Shown: positions 33,510 through 41,709 of the stretch, one piece after another
Numbering within the stretch: position 1 is the stretch's first letter
Layout of the letters: every line of letters starts with the position of its first letter
Translations under genes and position numbers: made by a program
Assembly (NCBI GenBank): GCA_003134375.1
Contig: PLAY01000128.1
Span: forward strand, 1-42,173
Source: Limisphaerales bacterium
GTDB taxonomy: Bacteria > Verrucomicrobiota > Verrucomicrobiia > Limisphaerales > UBA11358
DNA length: 42,173 bases
Reading direction: 5' to 3'
The notes under the pieces: model-generated
Told to the model about the DNA's origin: nothing
Seen by the model: the letters and a program-made list of their open reading frames with translations, nothing else
Database searches by the model: none

Positions 33510-34652
33510 ATGATACCGCGCCGCACCCTGAAAAAACTGGCCGAACAAAACGGCACGCCGCTGTTCGTGGTGGACCACAACGAATTGCGGCGCAACTACG
33601 CCACCTTCAAAAAATACCTGCCGCGCGTCCAGGCCTACTATGCCGTCAAGGCCAACCCCGATCCCGCCATCGTCAAGACGCTGTTCGATGCTGGCGCGAG
33701 CTTCGACGTGGCCTCCATGCCGGAATTCCGAATCGTTTATGAATACATCAAGGACATGCCGGACAAACAGCGGCAGGACTGGATCTGGGACAAAATCATT
33801 TACGCCAACCCGATCAAGGCCAACGAGACGCTGCAGGAATTGAATCCATACAAACCGCTGGTCACCTACGACAATTACGAGGAAATCCGCAAAATCAAGA
33901 AGCACGCCCCGCAAGCCGGGCTCGCGTTGCGGTTGAAGGTGACCAACACCGGGGCGATGGTCGAGCTGTCATCCAAGTTTGGCGCCGCGCCCGGCGAAGC
34001 CGTGGACCTGATCCTCGCCGCGGACAAGGTGGGGTTGACCGTGGAAGGCATCAGCTTCCATGTTGGCAGCCAGACGACCAACTTCGGGAACTACGTTGCT
34101 GCCATCAACCTGGCCGCCAACATCTTCAAGGAAGCGAAGGACCGCGGTTACAGCAAAATGAACCTGCTCGACATCGGCGGCGGCTTCCCGGCGCCCTACG
34201 ACGACACGGTGAAACCGTTCCGCGAACTGGCCGGCATCATCAATCGCGAACTCAACCGGCTTTTTCCGAAGAACATCCAGATACTCGCCGAGCCGGGCCG
34301 GTTCCTTTGCGCCACCGCCGCCACCGCCGTCTCCAAAATCATCGGCAAGGCCGTGCGCGAGGGCAAACTCTGCTACTACGTCAACGACGGCGTTTATCAC
34401 ACCTTCTCCGGCGTCATCTTCGACCACTGCCACTACCACATGAAGTCGTTCAAGCGCGGCCCGACCCAGATCTGTTCGGTATTCGGACCGACGTGCGACG
34501 CGCTGGACGTGGTCTCGATGGCTGAGGAACTGCCGGGCGACCTGCAACTCGGCGACCTGCTTTACAGCGAACAAATCGGCGCCTACAGCCACGCATCCTC
34601 GACCTGGTTCAACGGCTTCCCGCCCGCGACCGTGGTGCACATCAACCAATAA
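33510..34652 (+). CDS. Alanine-racemase-fold PLP decarboxylase (ornithine/lysine decarboxylase type)
   Basis: Group IV decarboxylase. The PLP lysine is K47 in QAYYAVKANPDP; SFHVGSQTTNFGNY, LLDIGGGFP, and ILAEPGRFLCA are conserved PLP-phosphate and active-site segments; the catalytic cysteine lies in FGPTCDALD. About 380 residues. Ornithine decarboxylation to putrescine is the favoured activity because the upstream gene is homospermidine synthase; lysine or carboxynorspermidine cannot be excluded from sequence alone. Operon with hss. Confidence 0.88.
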   Translation: MIPRRTLKKLAEQNGTPLFVVDHNELRRNYATFKKYLPRVQAYYAVKANPDPAIVKTLFDAGASFDVASMPEFRIVYEYIKDMPDKQRQDWIWDKIIYANPIKANETLQELNPYKPLVTYDNYEEIRKIKKHAPQAGLALRLKVTNTGAMVELSSKFGAAPGEAVDLILAADKVGLTVEGISFHVGSQTTNFGNYVAAINLAANIFKEAKDRGYSKMNLLDIGGGFPAPYDDTVKPFRELAGIINRELNRLFPKNIQILAEPGRFLCATAATAVSKIIGKAVREGKLCYYVNDGVYHTFSGVIFDHCHYHMKSFKRGPTQICSVFGPTCDALDVVSMAEELPGDLQLGDLLYSEQIGAYSHASSTWFNGFPPATVVHINQ

Positions 34653-34980
34653 GATTTTCTTCGTCCTCGAATTTATTTAACCGCAGAGAGCGCAGAGAAC
34701 GCAAAGGTAGGGACGCACCGCCGGGGCGTCCGTTTTTAACATAAAACGCCGAAATTTATTTGTCGCAAAAAGGCGCACAAGACGCAAACGGTGGGGCGAG
34801 CGTCCTCGCGAGCCGAGCGCGGATTCATTTTAACCCCGTAAAGGGGCGTGGCCCCCACGGGGCTTTACGCCCGCAGCGAACGCAGAGAAAACAAAGGTGG
34901 GGACGCTGCGCCGCGGCGTCCGTATTCCGTCCATGCCCAACCCCTTGCCGGGTCGAAGCGCAGCGAAGACTGGTCAACCT
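34653..34980. repeat. Repeat-rich gap after the decarboxylase gene
   Basis: Holds acgcagag-type units (34680-34705) and a 32-bp stretch (34709-34740) that recurs exactly, inverted, at 42106-42137. Also a ggggcgtggcccccacggg palindrome-like piece near 34844-34862. Open frames here read only repeat sequence. No gene seen. Confidence 0.85.
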
Positions 34981-35574
34981 TTAACAATTTACCAACCTCC
35001 GCCGAATCCGCTTCATCAATCGCACTACACCCTCTCCGCCTCGACCGGGGAGAGGATGGCCGGAGGCCAGGTGAGGTGTCGAACGCTTGGCCTTACACTT
35101 CAGCCTTTGGCCTTTAGACTTTTGACTTTGAAGTTGGTGCTCCCAAATCCGCACTGCCGTCCACCCCGCGCGCCGCAAGGCGCGGTTCACGACCCGGTCG
35201 CGGGTTTTGTTCCCGGCCAGTTTGCGCCGCCAGAAAGCGCGATTGTTCGCTGGTTTTGTCGCGTGCCTGGGACAGCCATGCCAGAAACAGCCGTCCACGA
35301 AGATTGCCGTGCGTGATTTGGGGAAAACAAAGTCAGGACGCACGGCAAGTTGAGGGTTGGTTGTTGAGGGTTGAAGGTTTTTGCGTGGTTTCCGACCCTC
35401 AACCCTCAACCAACGACCCTCAACCGCGACGCGCACCAATTGATGCCGTTTCCATCCCGTTATCTTGTATGCGCGGAGCAACCCAACCATCGCCAGTTCC
35501 GTGTCCCGGTTGCCGCGCGAACGAATCCGCGACATCACTTCGGAACGCTTCGCTTTGGAAAAGACGTCAGGCAT
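34981..35574 (-). CDS. vsr: Very short patch repair (Vsr) endonuclease with two repeat-derived insertions
   Basis: Vsr nicks next to T:G mismatches arising at methylated cytosine. Start MPDVFSKAKRSEVMSRIRSRGN; catalytic region RPDFVFPKSRTAIFVDGCFW with D81, D94 and H99 (GCFWHGCPRH); end FWRRKLAGNKTRDRVVNRALRRAGW and RIWEHQL. Residues about 49-77 (VEGRWLRVEGRKPRKNLQPS) and the tail about 151-184 (KSKGQRLKCKAKRSTPHL...) are repeat-encoded. The first insertion splits the domain between the N-terminal helix and the first catalytic strand, so activity is uncertain. No cytosine methylase is visible in the window. Confidence 0.85.
   Translation of the reverse strand: MPDVFSKAKRSEVMSRIRSRGNRDTELAMVGLLRAYKITGWKRHQLVRVAVEGRWLRVEGRKPRKNLQPSTTNPQLAVRPDFVFPKSRTAIFVDGCFWHGCPRHATKPANNRAFWRRKLAGNKTRDRVVNRALRRAGWTAVRIWEHQLQSQKSKGQRLKCKAKRSTPHLASGHPLPGRGGEGVVRLMKRIRRRLVNC
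35086..35134. repeat. Heptamer array in the vsr tail
   Basis: Seven units in one phase: cttggcc, ttacact, tcagcct, ttggcct, ttagact, tttgact, ttgaagt. Every unit ends in T or C after a shared ct-like ending, with the rest free to vary. It is read in frame as the Lys/Gln-rich tail of Vsr. Confidence 0.8.
35350..35423. repeat. Inverted pair of heptamer arrays inside vsr
   Basis: Units ttgaggg, ttggttg, ttgaggg, ttgaagg (35350-35377) are answered by inverted ccctcaa, ccctcaa, ccaacga, ccctcaa (35396-35423). The 18-bp space and near-complementary arms give a hairpin; the whole is an in-frame insertion. Confidence 0.9.
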
Positions 35575-35611
35575 GGTTGCAATTTTCCGTCAGGGCTGTT
35601 AAATTCATTCT

Positions 35612-35821
35612 GTGAAACAAATGAACTACGTCATTTATCGGGAGGACGAATTTTTTGTCGCCCAGTGCCTGAACGTGGACGTGTCCAGCTTCGGATCCAC
35701 GCGGGAGGAAGCCGTGGCCAATCTGAAGGAGGCGGTTGAACTTTATTTTGAGGGCGAGACCGCCGGCAACTTTTCGCTCGTGAGTGAAGCGAGCGTGGGG
35801 CAGGAACTCGTTCATGCCTAA
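35612..35821 (+). CDS. hicB: HicB-like antitoxin
   Basis: A partial RNase H-like fold of HicB: YVIYREDEFFVAQCLNVDVSSFGSTREEAVANLKEAVELYFEG. About 69 residues, the small form without a separate DNA-binding domain. Start GTG 35612, or ATG 35621 (MNYVIYRE). The stop overlaps the HicA start by 8 bp. The antitoxin-first order is the hicBA arrangement. Confidence 0.88.
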   Translation: MKQMNYVIYREDEFFVAQCLNVDVSSFGSTREEAVANLKEAVELYFEGETAGNFSLVSEASVGQELVHA

Positions 35822-36023
35822 GCGCCTCGGCTCCAAAGAGGTCATCCGCGTGTTGCAAGAGCATGGATTTTCATTCGTCACCCAGCGCGGCAGCCACGCC
35901 AAATACAAGAATGCCACGGGTCGAATTGCCATCGTTCCCCATCCGAAAAAGGAATTGCCCATTGGTACCACGCGCTCCATCGTCCGCCAATCCGGCCTGA
36001 CGCCGCAAGATTTTGGATTCTGA
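35814..36023 (+). CDS. hicA: HicA-like mRNA interferase toxin
   Basis: 69 residues with the HicA dsRBD-like plan: LGSKEVIRVLQEHGFSFVTQRGSHAKYKN, catalytic histidine in RGSHAKY, and VPHPKKELPIGTTRSIVRQSGL. The start ATG 35814 lies within the hicB end, so the pair is translationally coupled. Confidence 0.9.
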   Translation: MPKRLGSKEVIRVLQEHGFSFVTQRGSHAKYKNATGRIAIVPHPKKELPIGTTRSIVRQSGLTPQDFGF

Positions 36024-36078
36024 CCGCGCCCACGAATCCGCGACATTACTTCCGAATGTTTGGCTTTGGCAAAAAACG

Positions 36079-36351
36079 TCACCGGTCTTTTTTGCCGAAG
36101 CAGTTTCCATCCTCATCAAGAACTGAACCGTCCGGCAAAACATCCACTGGCAAAATATAATCTTCGACTGTCATCGCGTCTTCAAAATCACGCTCGCCTT
36201 CAAGGAATTGGCGCAGCTTTTCCATCACATCATCGGCGATTTCTCGCTGGGCAGCTTCAAGAGTCGGATAGACAACCGGCAGCCGATTTTCGTCGTGCCA
36301 TGCCGGAACCTGACTGATAGTCCATAGACCTTTGCCCGAATTCGGCTTGGA
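36079..36351 (-). pseudogene. Small remnant gene with no start
   Basis: An open frame of about 90 codons with real coding character: GLWTISQVPAWHDENRLPVV, then LEAAQREIADDVMEKLRQFL, ending PDGSVLDEDGNCFGKKDR before a stop. An in-frame stop at 36352 and absence of ATG, GTG or TTG at a suitable place suggest the 5' end is lost or frameshifted; the +1 frame does have an ATG at about 36361. Similar small proteins occur in TA-rich loci, but I do not recognise the family. Confidence 0.55.
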
Positions 36352-36440
36352 CTATGAGTCATGCCGAAACGTGATTCTGTCCTCGCCCAACTCGGGCTGA
36401 ACGTCCGCAACCGACGCGAAATATTTTTCACATCCCGAAT

Positions 36441-37352
36441 TTATTTGAGCACAGGGATTCCGAGTTCAGACAGATAATTGAACGTCGGATCGTAGTAACC
36501 TGAACAACGTGTAGGATCAGCAAGTTCTCCCGGTGGAACGAAAATAACCATGCCTTGCCGCGCGCGTGTGAGCAAAACACGGTAGGCATTGCGTAGGTAG
36601 TTCCGATTTTCTGGTTTGTGAATGTCTGTCCATTTGTCGCCCCGAAAATCGTGATAGCTCCAGCCAGAGTTTGTGAAGCGCAAATCACCATCCCAAGTTA
36701 CACATGCCCAATCGAGTTCGAGGCCTTGAACCTGAAACTCAGTGGCTGCGTCTTCAAGATAATAGCTTGAACGAGTGTCTTCCCTTGGATTCAGAAACCA
36801 ATGCACGGGGTCAACGTTTACCCGAATATCGATTGCGTGTGGTTTCAACCTTTGGGCTTTCGACGAGGCCACCAATCCGAACTGTTCCGAACCTCTGGCA
36901 TGGGATCTAACCCATTGCTTTGCCAAATTCAGGTCTCGTGTGAGGGTAATTGGGTAGCGACTCGCAAATTTGGCAAACGTTTCGCGTGCTTGTTCCTTTT
37001 CGCAATCGAGAAGGGCTTTGACGAAAGCTGAAACATTCTCAGCCCTAAATGAGCGCATGGAAACAGCGAGATGCAGACTGTCGTCGAGATGTTTATCGTG
37101 GCGCTGGCTGATTTGCTCCAGTGCTTTGCCTGCCGCATATTCACTGTCGGTAAGCCGCGAGGAGATATACATGTGCCAATGCGGGAAGGCCGTGTTCACG
37201 GCTTCAAGCCAAGCGTCAATTCCAGCTTCGCCAATGTTTATTTCCTGTCCGCCGCCGACGAGACAAATGATAACCGCCCAATCTTTGTGGCGAGCCGAGG
37301 GTCGAGGGCTGGGACCAAAGGCTGAAGGCTGAAAGGGAGTTTCAAGTTTCAA
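36441..37352 (-). pseudogene. C-terminal fragment of a DUF2075/Schlafen-like helicase
   Basis: Superfamily 1-type helicase C-terminal half: motif III region WAVIICLVGGGQEINIGEAG at the beginning, then SSYYLEDAATEFQVQGLELDWACVTWDGDL and RNAYRVLLTRARQGMVIFVP (motifs V-VI). The nucleotide-binding Walker A and B parts are missing. The homology stops near 37290, where an 11-unit heptamer array begins; the first 20 residues of the frame are repeat-encoded. It is therefore a truncated remnant, more AT-rich than the host. Confidence 0.8.
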
Positions 37353-37375
37353 GTTTTCAGTGTTCAGTTGGTGAA
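37295..37375. repeat. Long heptamer array at the helicase truncation
   Basis: Eleven consecutive units keep phase over 77 bp: ccgaggg, tcgaggg, ctgggac, caaaggc, tgaaggc, tgaaagg, gagtttc, aagtttc, aagtttt, cagtgtt, cagttgg. Unit content drifts while the 7-bp phase holds. The ttcaag/ttcagt half recurs at 39557 and 40676. Confidence 0.88.
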
Positions 37376-37448
37376 ACGGCTCGCCGGGAGTCTCGCCCCA
37401 CCTTGGCGGCTTGGCGGTTAGAAGCGGCTCGAAGGGCAGTTTCTTTTC

Positions 37449-39344
37449 TTACGCCCAAAGCCGCAGGCCAATCAGTCCCCAGTAGGCGTAATAAATGGCG
37501 ACGGCCACCGCGCCCAGCCCGACTAGGACGGAATGCCAATATGTCTGGCGTTTCATCGGCGTATTGCGCTCGCGCCAGGCCACGTAGAGGCCCACCATCG
37601 CTACCAGCGGGAAGGTTAGGCTGGTGAGCATGATGCCGGCCGTCAGGGAATTGAAAGTGCCCAGACTGACATCAGGAAAGTATCTGGAGGTGGCGACTCC
37701 CCGAAACGCCCAGAGAATGAGAAGATCAAATGTCACCAGCAGGGCCGCGCTGGCCGCCGCCCAGGCCCGCACCAAAACCGGCCGCAGTTTATAGTTTTTG
37801 CAAAACAGTTTGCGGAAAATCCAGATGGGAGCCAGCACCAGCGAACTCAACATCAGCACGGAAACCAGTCCGGCCCCGATGAGCTGCGACCAAACCCGCA
37901 AGGCGGAGACTTTTTTGAAAGTACCGAAGCCGTATTGAATCAACGTTTCTCCATCGGCATCCGGCAGCAAGGCAACCATGGCGATGGTTTCATTCTCATG
38001 GCGGAACAGCCGATCGGACATGGGTACCCATCGGTTGCGCTGCCAACCGCAGGTGCTGGTCGAAAGTCCGCCGGCGTCGAAGGTGAGTTTCTTCACGGTT
38101 ATCAATCGTTCAAAGCCGTAAGCCCATTGCGGCGTGGGGCTGATGTATTGATAGTATCCCTGATAGTGCTGGCGCAGACCGGGCTGGACCGGCACGACGG
38201 GTGGCAAGGCCGGCGCAGCCAGATTATTGGTCATAAACCGGTGGAGGAGTTCTCCAATCCGGTACATGGCGTCGAAGCTTCCCGAATTGATCATGACGGC
38301 GTAACCGCGTCCCTGGTCGGGAAGATAGGCCATTTGAACGAAACCACCCATGACCGCCCCGTTGTGTCCGCGAAACACAAACGGGCCTTCGGCAACCGGA
38401 TAGTTGCAAAGGCCGTAATTGTACATGCTGCCCAATCCGGCTGACGGCATGGTTTCGGTGGTTTCCATGCGCTCGATGGATGCGGTCTGAAGCACCTGCG
38501 TGCCGTCCAGGCTGCCGCGTTGGAGATAAAACCGGAGGTAGTTGGCCATGTCCGTGGCAGACGCGTTCACGGCGACGGTGGGCCGGAGCGCAAAGTTCCA
38601 GTAAGGATAGGGCGTGACTCCGTCGGGATGATAGAGACGGGTCATTCGCTGTTCCACGGCCGGGGTGTGGAAATAACCGGCGGTGTCCATGTGCAGCGGT
38701 TTGAAGATGTGTTCCTGCACGTAATCTTCAAAACGTTCGCCGGTCGCTTTTTCAATGACGGCGGCCAGCACGGCCGGGGCGGCGTTGCAGTAAGACATCC
38801 GTGTGCCGGGCGGCCAGCGGCAGACCCGGCAGGCGACGTCATCGACCAGGGCATCCTTCAACGACACCGGCGTCGGGTCGTTCAGCGCAAATTCCCGCAG
38901 ATGCATATCGTCAAAACCGGAGGTCTGTTCGAGCAAATGGACGAGGCGCAACGGGTGCGTTGCCTCCCACGGATTGACAAAGGGCACGTCCGGCACCCAT
39001 TGCTTCACCGTGTCCGACAGCTTGAGCTTGCCCGCCTCCTGTAATTGGAGCGCGGCTATGGCGGCGAACGTTTTGGAGACCGAGCCGAGGCGGAACAGGG
39101 TATTGGTGGTGACGGGTTGGCTGGCGGCCACGTCGGCTTTTCCGATGCCCGCCACCCACTCGGCCTGGTTGCGGGAGACGATGGCGATGGCCGCGCCCGG
39201 TGTCCGGGTTTCTTTCAAGATCGTTTCAATCGCCGCCTGCAACTCCGGCATGGATTTGGGTCCGGTGTTGCCCTTGACCGCCGCTGCCGGCAGCGCGCTG
39301 GATAGAATCAGAAGTAAAACGAGTGGGAGAAGGAAGCCTTTCAT
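37449..39344 (-). CDS. Exported class C beta-lactamase-like protein with C-terminal membrane domain
   Basis: Signal peptide (FLLPLVLLLILSSALPAAA), then a serine hydrolase domain: SxxK is S88-V-S-K91 in FRLGSVSKTF, YxN is Y185-C-N187 in RMSYCNAAP, and HNG in FRGHNGAVMGG stands in for KTG. A linker domain follows (PWAYGFERLITVKKL region), then about five transmembrane helices in the last 150 residues (LIGAGLVSVLMLSSLVLAPI and later). 631 residues. The architecture fits peptidase-like or esterase-like penicillin-binding protein relatives anchored in the membrane, rather than a secreted drug-destroying enzyme. Substrate unknown. Confidence 0.88.
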   Translation of the reverse strand: MKGFLLPLVLLLILSSALPAAAVKGNTGPKSMPELQAAIETILKETRTPGAAIAIVSRNQAEWVAGIGKADVAASQPVTTNTLFRLGSVSKTFAAIAALQLQEAGKLKLSDTVKQWVPDVPFVNPWEATHPLRLVHLLEQTSGFDDMHLREFALNDPTPVSLKDALVDDVACRVCRWPPGTRMSYCNAAPAVLAAVIEKATGERFEDYVQEHIFKPLHMDTAGYFHTPAVEQRMTRLYHPDGVTPYPYWNFALRPTVAVNASATDMANYLRFYLQRGSLDGTQVLQTASIERMETTETMPSAGLGSMYNYGLCNYPVAEGPFVFRGHNGAVMGGFVQMAYLPDQGRGYAVMINSGSFDAMYRIGELLHRFMTNNLAAPALPPVVPVQPGLRQHYQGYYQYISPTPQWAYGFERLITVKKLTFDAGGLSTSTCGWQRNRWVPMSDRLFRHENETIAMVALLPDADGETLIQYGFGTFKKVSALRVWSQLIGAGLVSVLMLSSLVLAPIWIFRKLFCKNYKLRPVLVRAWAAASAALLVTFDLLILWAFRGVATSRYFPDVSLGTFNSLTAGIMLTSLTFPLVAMVGLYVAWRERNTPMKRQTYWHSVLVGLGAVAVAIYYAYWGLIGLRLWA

Positions 39345-39961
39345 GTCCGGTTATCGGTTGAGGAGGATTGGGGCTTTCGATGGCTCATCCTGTGATTTTG
39401 TTACGGATTAGACAGCGGTGTAAACACAACATCACGAAGTCCGCGTAAAGCTGCGCCACGCGGCAAGCTTTGTTCCCTTTGTTTCCTTCGGTGGGAAATG
39501 GCCGGCGCGCACGGAGTGACGCGCCCTACCGGGGGACAGAAGATAACGGGCAGAGTTTCAAGTTTTCAGTGTTCAGTAATCAGTCGAGGAAACGGCTCGC
39601 GCGGATCAGCCTTCGCCAAGGTTACGGCGCGATAGGCGCTCGCCCCACCATGGGCAGAATTCAGAAGCCAGAATTCAGGAGTCAGAAAAAAATCTGCGTT
39701 CATCTGCGGCATCTGCGGGAAAAACCGGCTGACCGCGGTTGCGCGACTATGGCGCGGTGTGACAGCGCCCTGAGCCAGCTTGGCTCATCCCGGACGATGT
39801 GCGTTCATGGATTTTACTGAAATGCCCCTAAAATGCATAAATGCACTCGTGGCATTTGGGGTGCTTGGCAGGATGCGCCACCACGCGCGGCTTGCGAATG
39901 GTCAACGGGCCGGGACGGTTTTGACCGATTGTTTCGCAATAACCAAAACGAAAGGATTGTC
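39345..39961. repeat. Repeat-filled gap upstream of the exported 201-residue protein
   Basis: Holds heptamer arrays at 39557-39584 (ttcaagt, tttcagt, gttcagt, aatcagt) and 39655-39689 (cagaatt, cagaagc, cagaatt, caggagt, cagaaaa), a GC-rich unit resembling the rimO insertion at 39608-39650, and a ctgcg(t/g)catctgcg repeat near 39693-39720. A ribosome site (aaagga) lies just before 39962. No gene seen. Confidence 0.85.
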
Positions 39962-40567
39962 ATGTTTAAACATTTTAGAGCCTTGGGTATTGCCGGATTA
40001 ACCACCCTCAGTGCCAGTCAACTCGCGCTCGCCGGGCCGGATAGTGTCCTGTGGTCGCAGAATAAAGAAAATACTGAAGTCATTGTTTCAGGAATCAAAG
40101 TGGCCGCCCGCACCATCAGCCGGCTCAATCAGCATCTCCCCCTGGTGCGATTTACCAGCAACGAAACGGGCGGCACCGCCCTGGTTCCTTTGTGGCCGTA
40201 TGCGGCGGATGACCGATGCTCGCCCGATTTTGATCCGGCTCCTTTCCATGCCGGGAAAGGCAATGAGGTCTGGGCAAATTTTGAATTCGTGAACATTGAT
40301 GAAAACGACCGGGACCTGCTGGCGTTTGCCATCAAGGCCGACAAGCCCGGCCGCAAAGACCGTTTCCGGGTGGATCACGACATCGGCTGTGGTCATTCGG
40401 GGAACGAACCTGCCCTGTGCGCAATGATTTCCCCACCGACGGAGGGAGATTATGGTTATTACTTCCTGGACCGGGGCATGCTTAAAACCGATGAGCTTCT
40501 GCATCGGAATCCCGGCGCGGCGATCAAGATGACCATTTCCAGCCACGCCCGCGGTCCAGTGGGTTGA
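39962..40567 (+). CDS. Exported protein of unknown function, 201 residues
   Basis: Signal peptide MFKHFRALGIAGLTTLSASQ followed by LALAG, then a mostly beta domain (NTEVIVSGIKVAARTISRLN, TALVPLWPYAADDRC) with a charged, glycine-rich middle (KADKPGRKDRFRVDHDIGCG) and three cysteines. No family recognised. ATG 39962 is chosen because it begins a signal peptide and has AAAGGA five bases before. It stands alone between repeat-rich gaps. Confidence 0.7.
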   Translation: MFKHFRALGIAGLTTLSASQLALAGPDSVLWSQNKENTEVIVSGIKVAARTISRLNQHLPLVRFTSNETGGTALVPLWPYAADDRCSPDFDPAPFHAGKGNEVWANFEFVNIDENDRDLLAFAIKADKPGRKDRFRVDHDIGCGHSGNEPALCAMISPPTEGDYGYYFLDRGMLKTDELLHRNPGAAIKMTISSHARGPVG

Positions 40568-40866
40568 GGCGGGGAGGGAAAAGGCTGAAGGCTGAAGTGA
40601 AGGCGGAAAAGGGGAACATCGAACATTCAACATCGAACGCTGAACATCGAAGGAAAGTGAAGACGACGGGGGCGTTTCAAGTTTTCAGTGTTCAGTGTTC
40701 AATTGGTGAAACGGCGCGACAGGCGCTTGCCCCACCTTTGCGATCTCTGCGTTCCATGCGGTTAAAATCTGTATTTGAAGTTTGGGCGTCGTAGAACTTC
40801 GCCCTCCGATGCGGATACCGCATTCAATTTACACTCGACAAATATGGCGGGCGGGGCGTTATTGGC
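40568..40866. repeat. Repeat cluster before the second pseudopilin
   Basis: A heptamer array at 40561-40651 (aggctga x2, agtgaag, gcggaaa, aggggaa, catcgaa, cattcaa, catcgaa, cgctgaa, catcgaa), another at 40676-40710 (ttcaagt, tttcagt, gttcagt, gttcaat, tggtgaa), and a half copy of the palindromic repeat at 40781-40810. Open frames here are repeat translations. Confidence 0.88.
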
Positions 40867-41709
40867 ATGGCTGCAATGAAAAGGCGCCATCAGGATGTCG
40901 GCAAAGCCGCGTTCACCTTGATTGAGTTGCTGGTGGTGATTGCCATCATCGCCATTCTGGCGGCGCTGTTGCTGCCGGTGCTTAACGGGGTCAAGGCCAG
41001 AGCCCTGGCCATTTCCTGTCTAAGCAATTCCAGGCAACTGGGCCTGGCGTGGCGCCTCTACACCGATGAACATGACGGGCGCCTGGTCAATAACTGGGTT
41101 TTTAACGGCTGGCCGACTTATGGAGGGCCGGAAACCGGCCTGCCCATTGAGAATCCGAATTGGGTTTATGGGATGATGGATTGGTCGGCTTTTCCGGATA
41201 ACACCAACCTGCAGCTTATTGCCAATGGATTGCTCTTTCCCTACACGCATGAGTACAAAATCTACAAATGCCCGGCCGACCGGTTTCTGTCACCGATCCA
41301 GGTCGCCAGCGGGTTTCCTGAGCGGGTTCGCAGTGTCTCCATGAACTGTTTCCTGGAGGGCGGTGCGCGCCCCGGCCTGTTTTGGGTTCCGGGATTCGCC
41401 GCGTATGGAAAAGAGGGCCAGTTGATGGCCCCTTCCCCGTCAGAGCTCTGGGTCTTTGCGGACGAAAACCCCGATACCATCAATGATGCCTGGCTGAACA
41501 CCCGGATGAACAGCCCGGACCTGTGGGACGACATGCCGGGCAGCTACCACAATGGCGCCTGCGTTTTTAATTTTGCCGGCGGTCACAGCGAAATCCACAA
41601 ATGGATGTCGGCCAAAACCTGCCCGGGCATCAGTTACGGCAGGACCGAAATCCGGGACCCGGGCAGTGTTGATATTCAATGGATGCACAACCACACGAGC
41701 GTGCCGTAA
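40867..41709 (+). CDS. Type II-secretion pseudopilin-like protein (second copy)
   Basis: Same plan as 4697-5476: basic leader ([14 protein letters not shown]), prepilin helix [20 protein letters not shown], then [20 protein letters not shown] and a globular domain. The C-terminal motif reads [17 protein letters not shown], i.e. H-X9-GG where the family has DG. 280 residues; start 40867 or 40876. It is probably exported and processed by a prepilin peptidase not in this window. Confidence 0.85.
   Translation: MAAMKRRHQDVGKAAFTLIELLVVIAIIAILAALLLPVLNGVKARALAISCLSNSRQLGLAWRLYTDEHDGRLVNNWVFNGWPTYGGPETGLPIENPNWVYGMMDWSAFPDNTNLQLIANGLLFPYTHEYKIYKCPADRFLSPIQVASGFPERVRSVSMNCFLEGGARPGLFWVPGFAAYGKEGQLMAPSPSELWVFADENPDTINDAWLNTRMNSPDLWDDMPGSYHNGACVFNFAGGHSEIHKWMSAKTCPGISYGRTEIRDPGSVDIQWMHNHTSVP

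Noticed and set aside
34760-35117. Overlapping plus-strand open frames after the decarboxylase gene
   Set aside because: They translate dispersed repeats and lie antisense to vsr.
40564-40794. 76-codon open frame with IEHSTSNAEH
   Set aside because: It is the translation of heptamer arrays, without start signal or domain.
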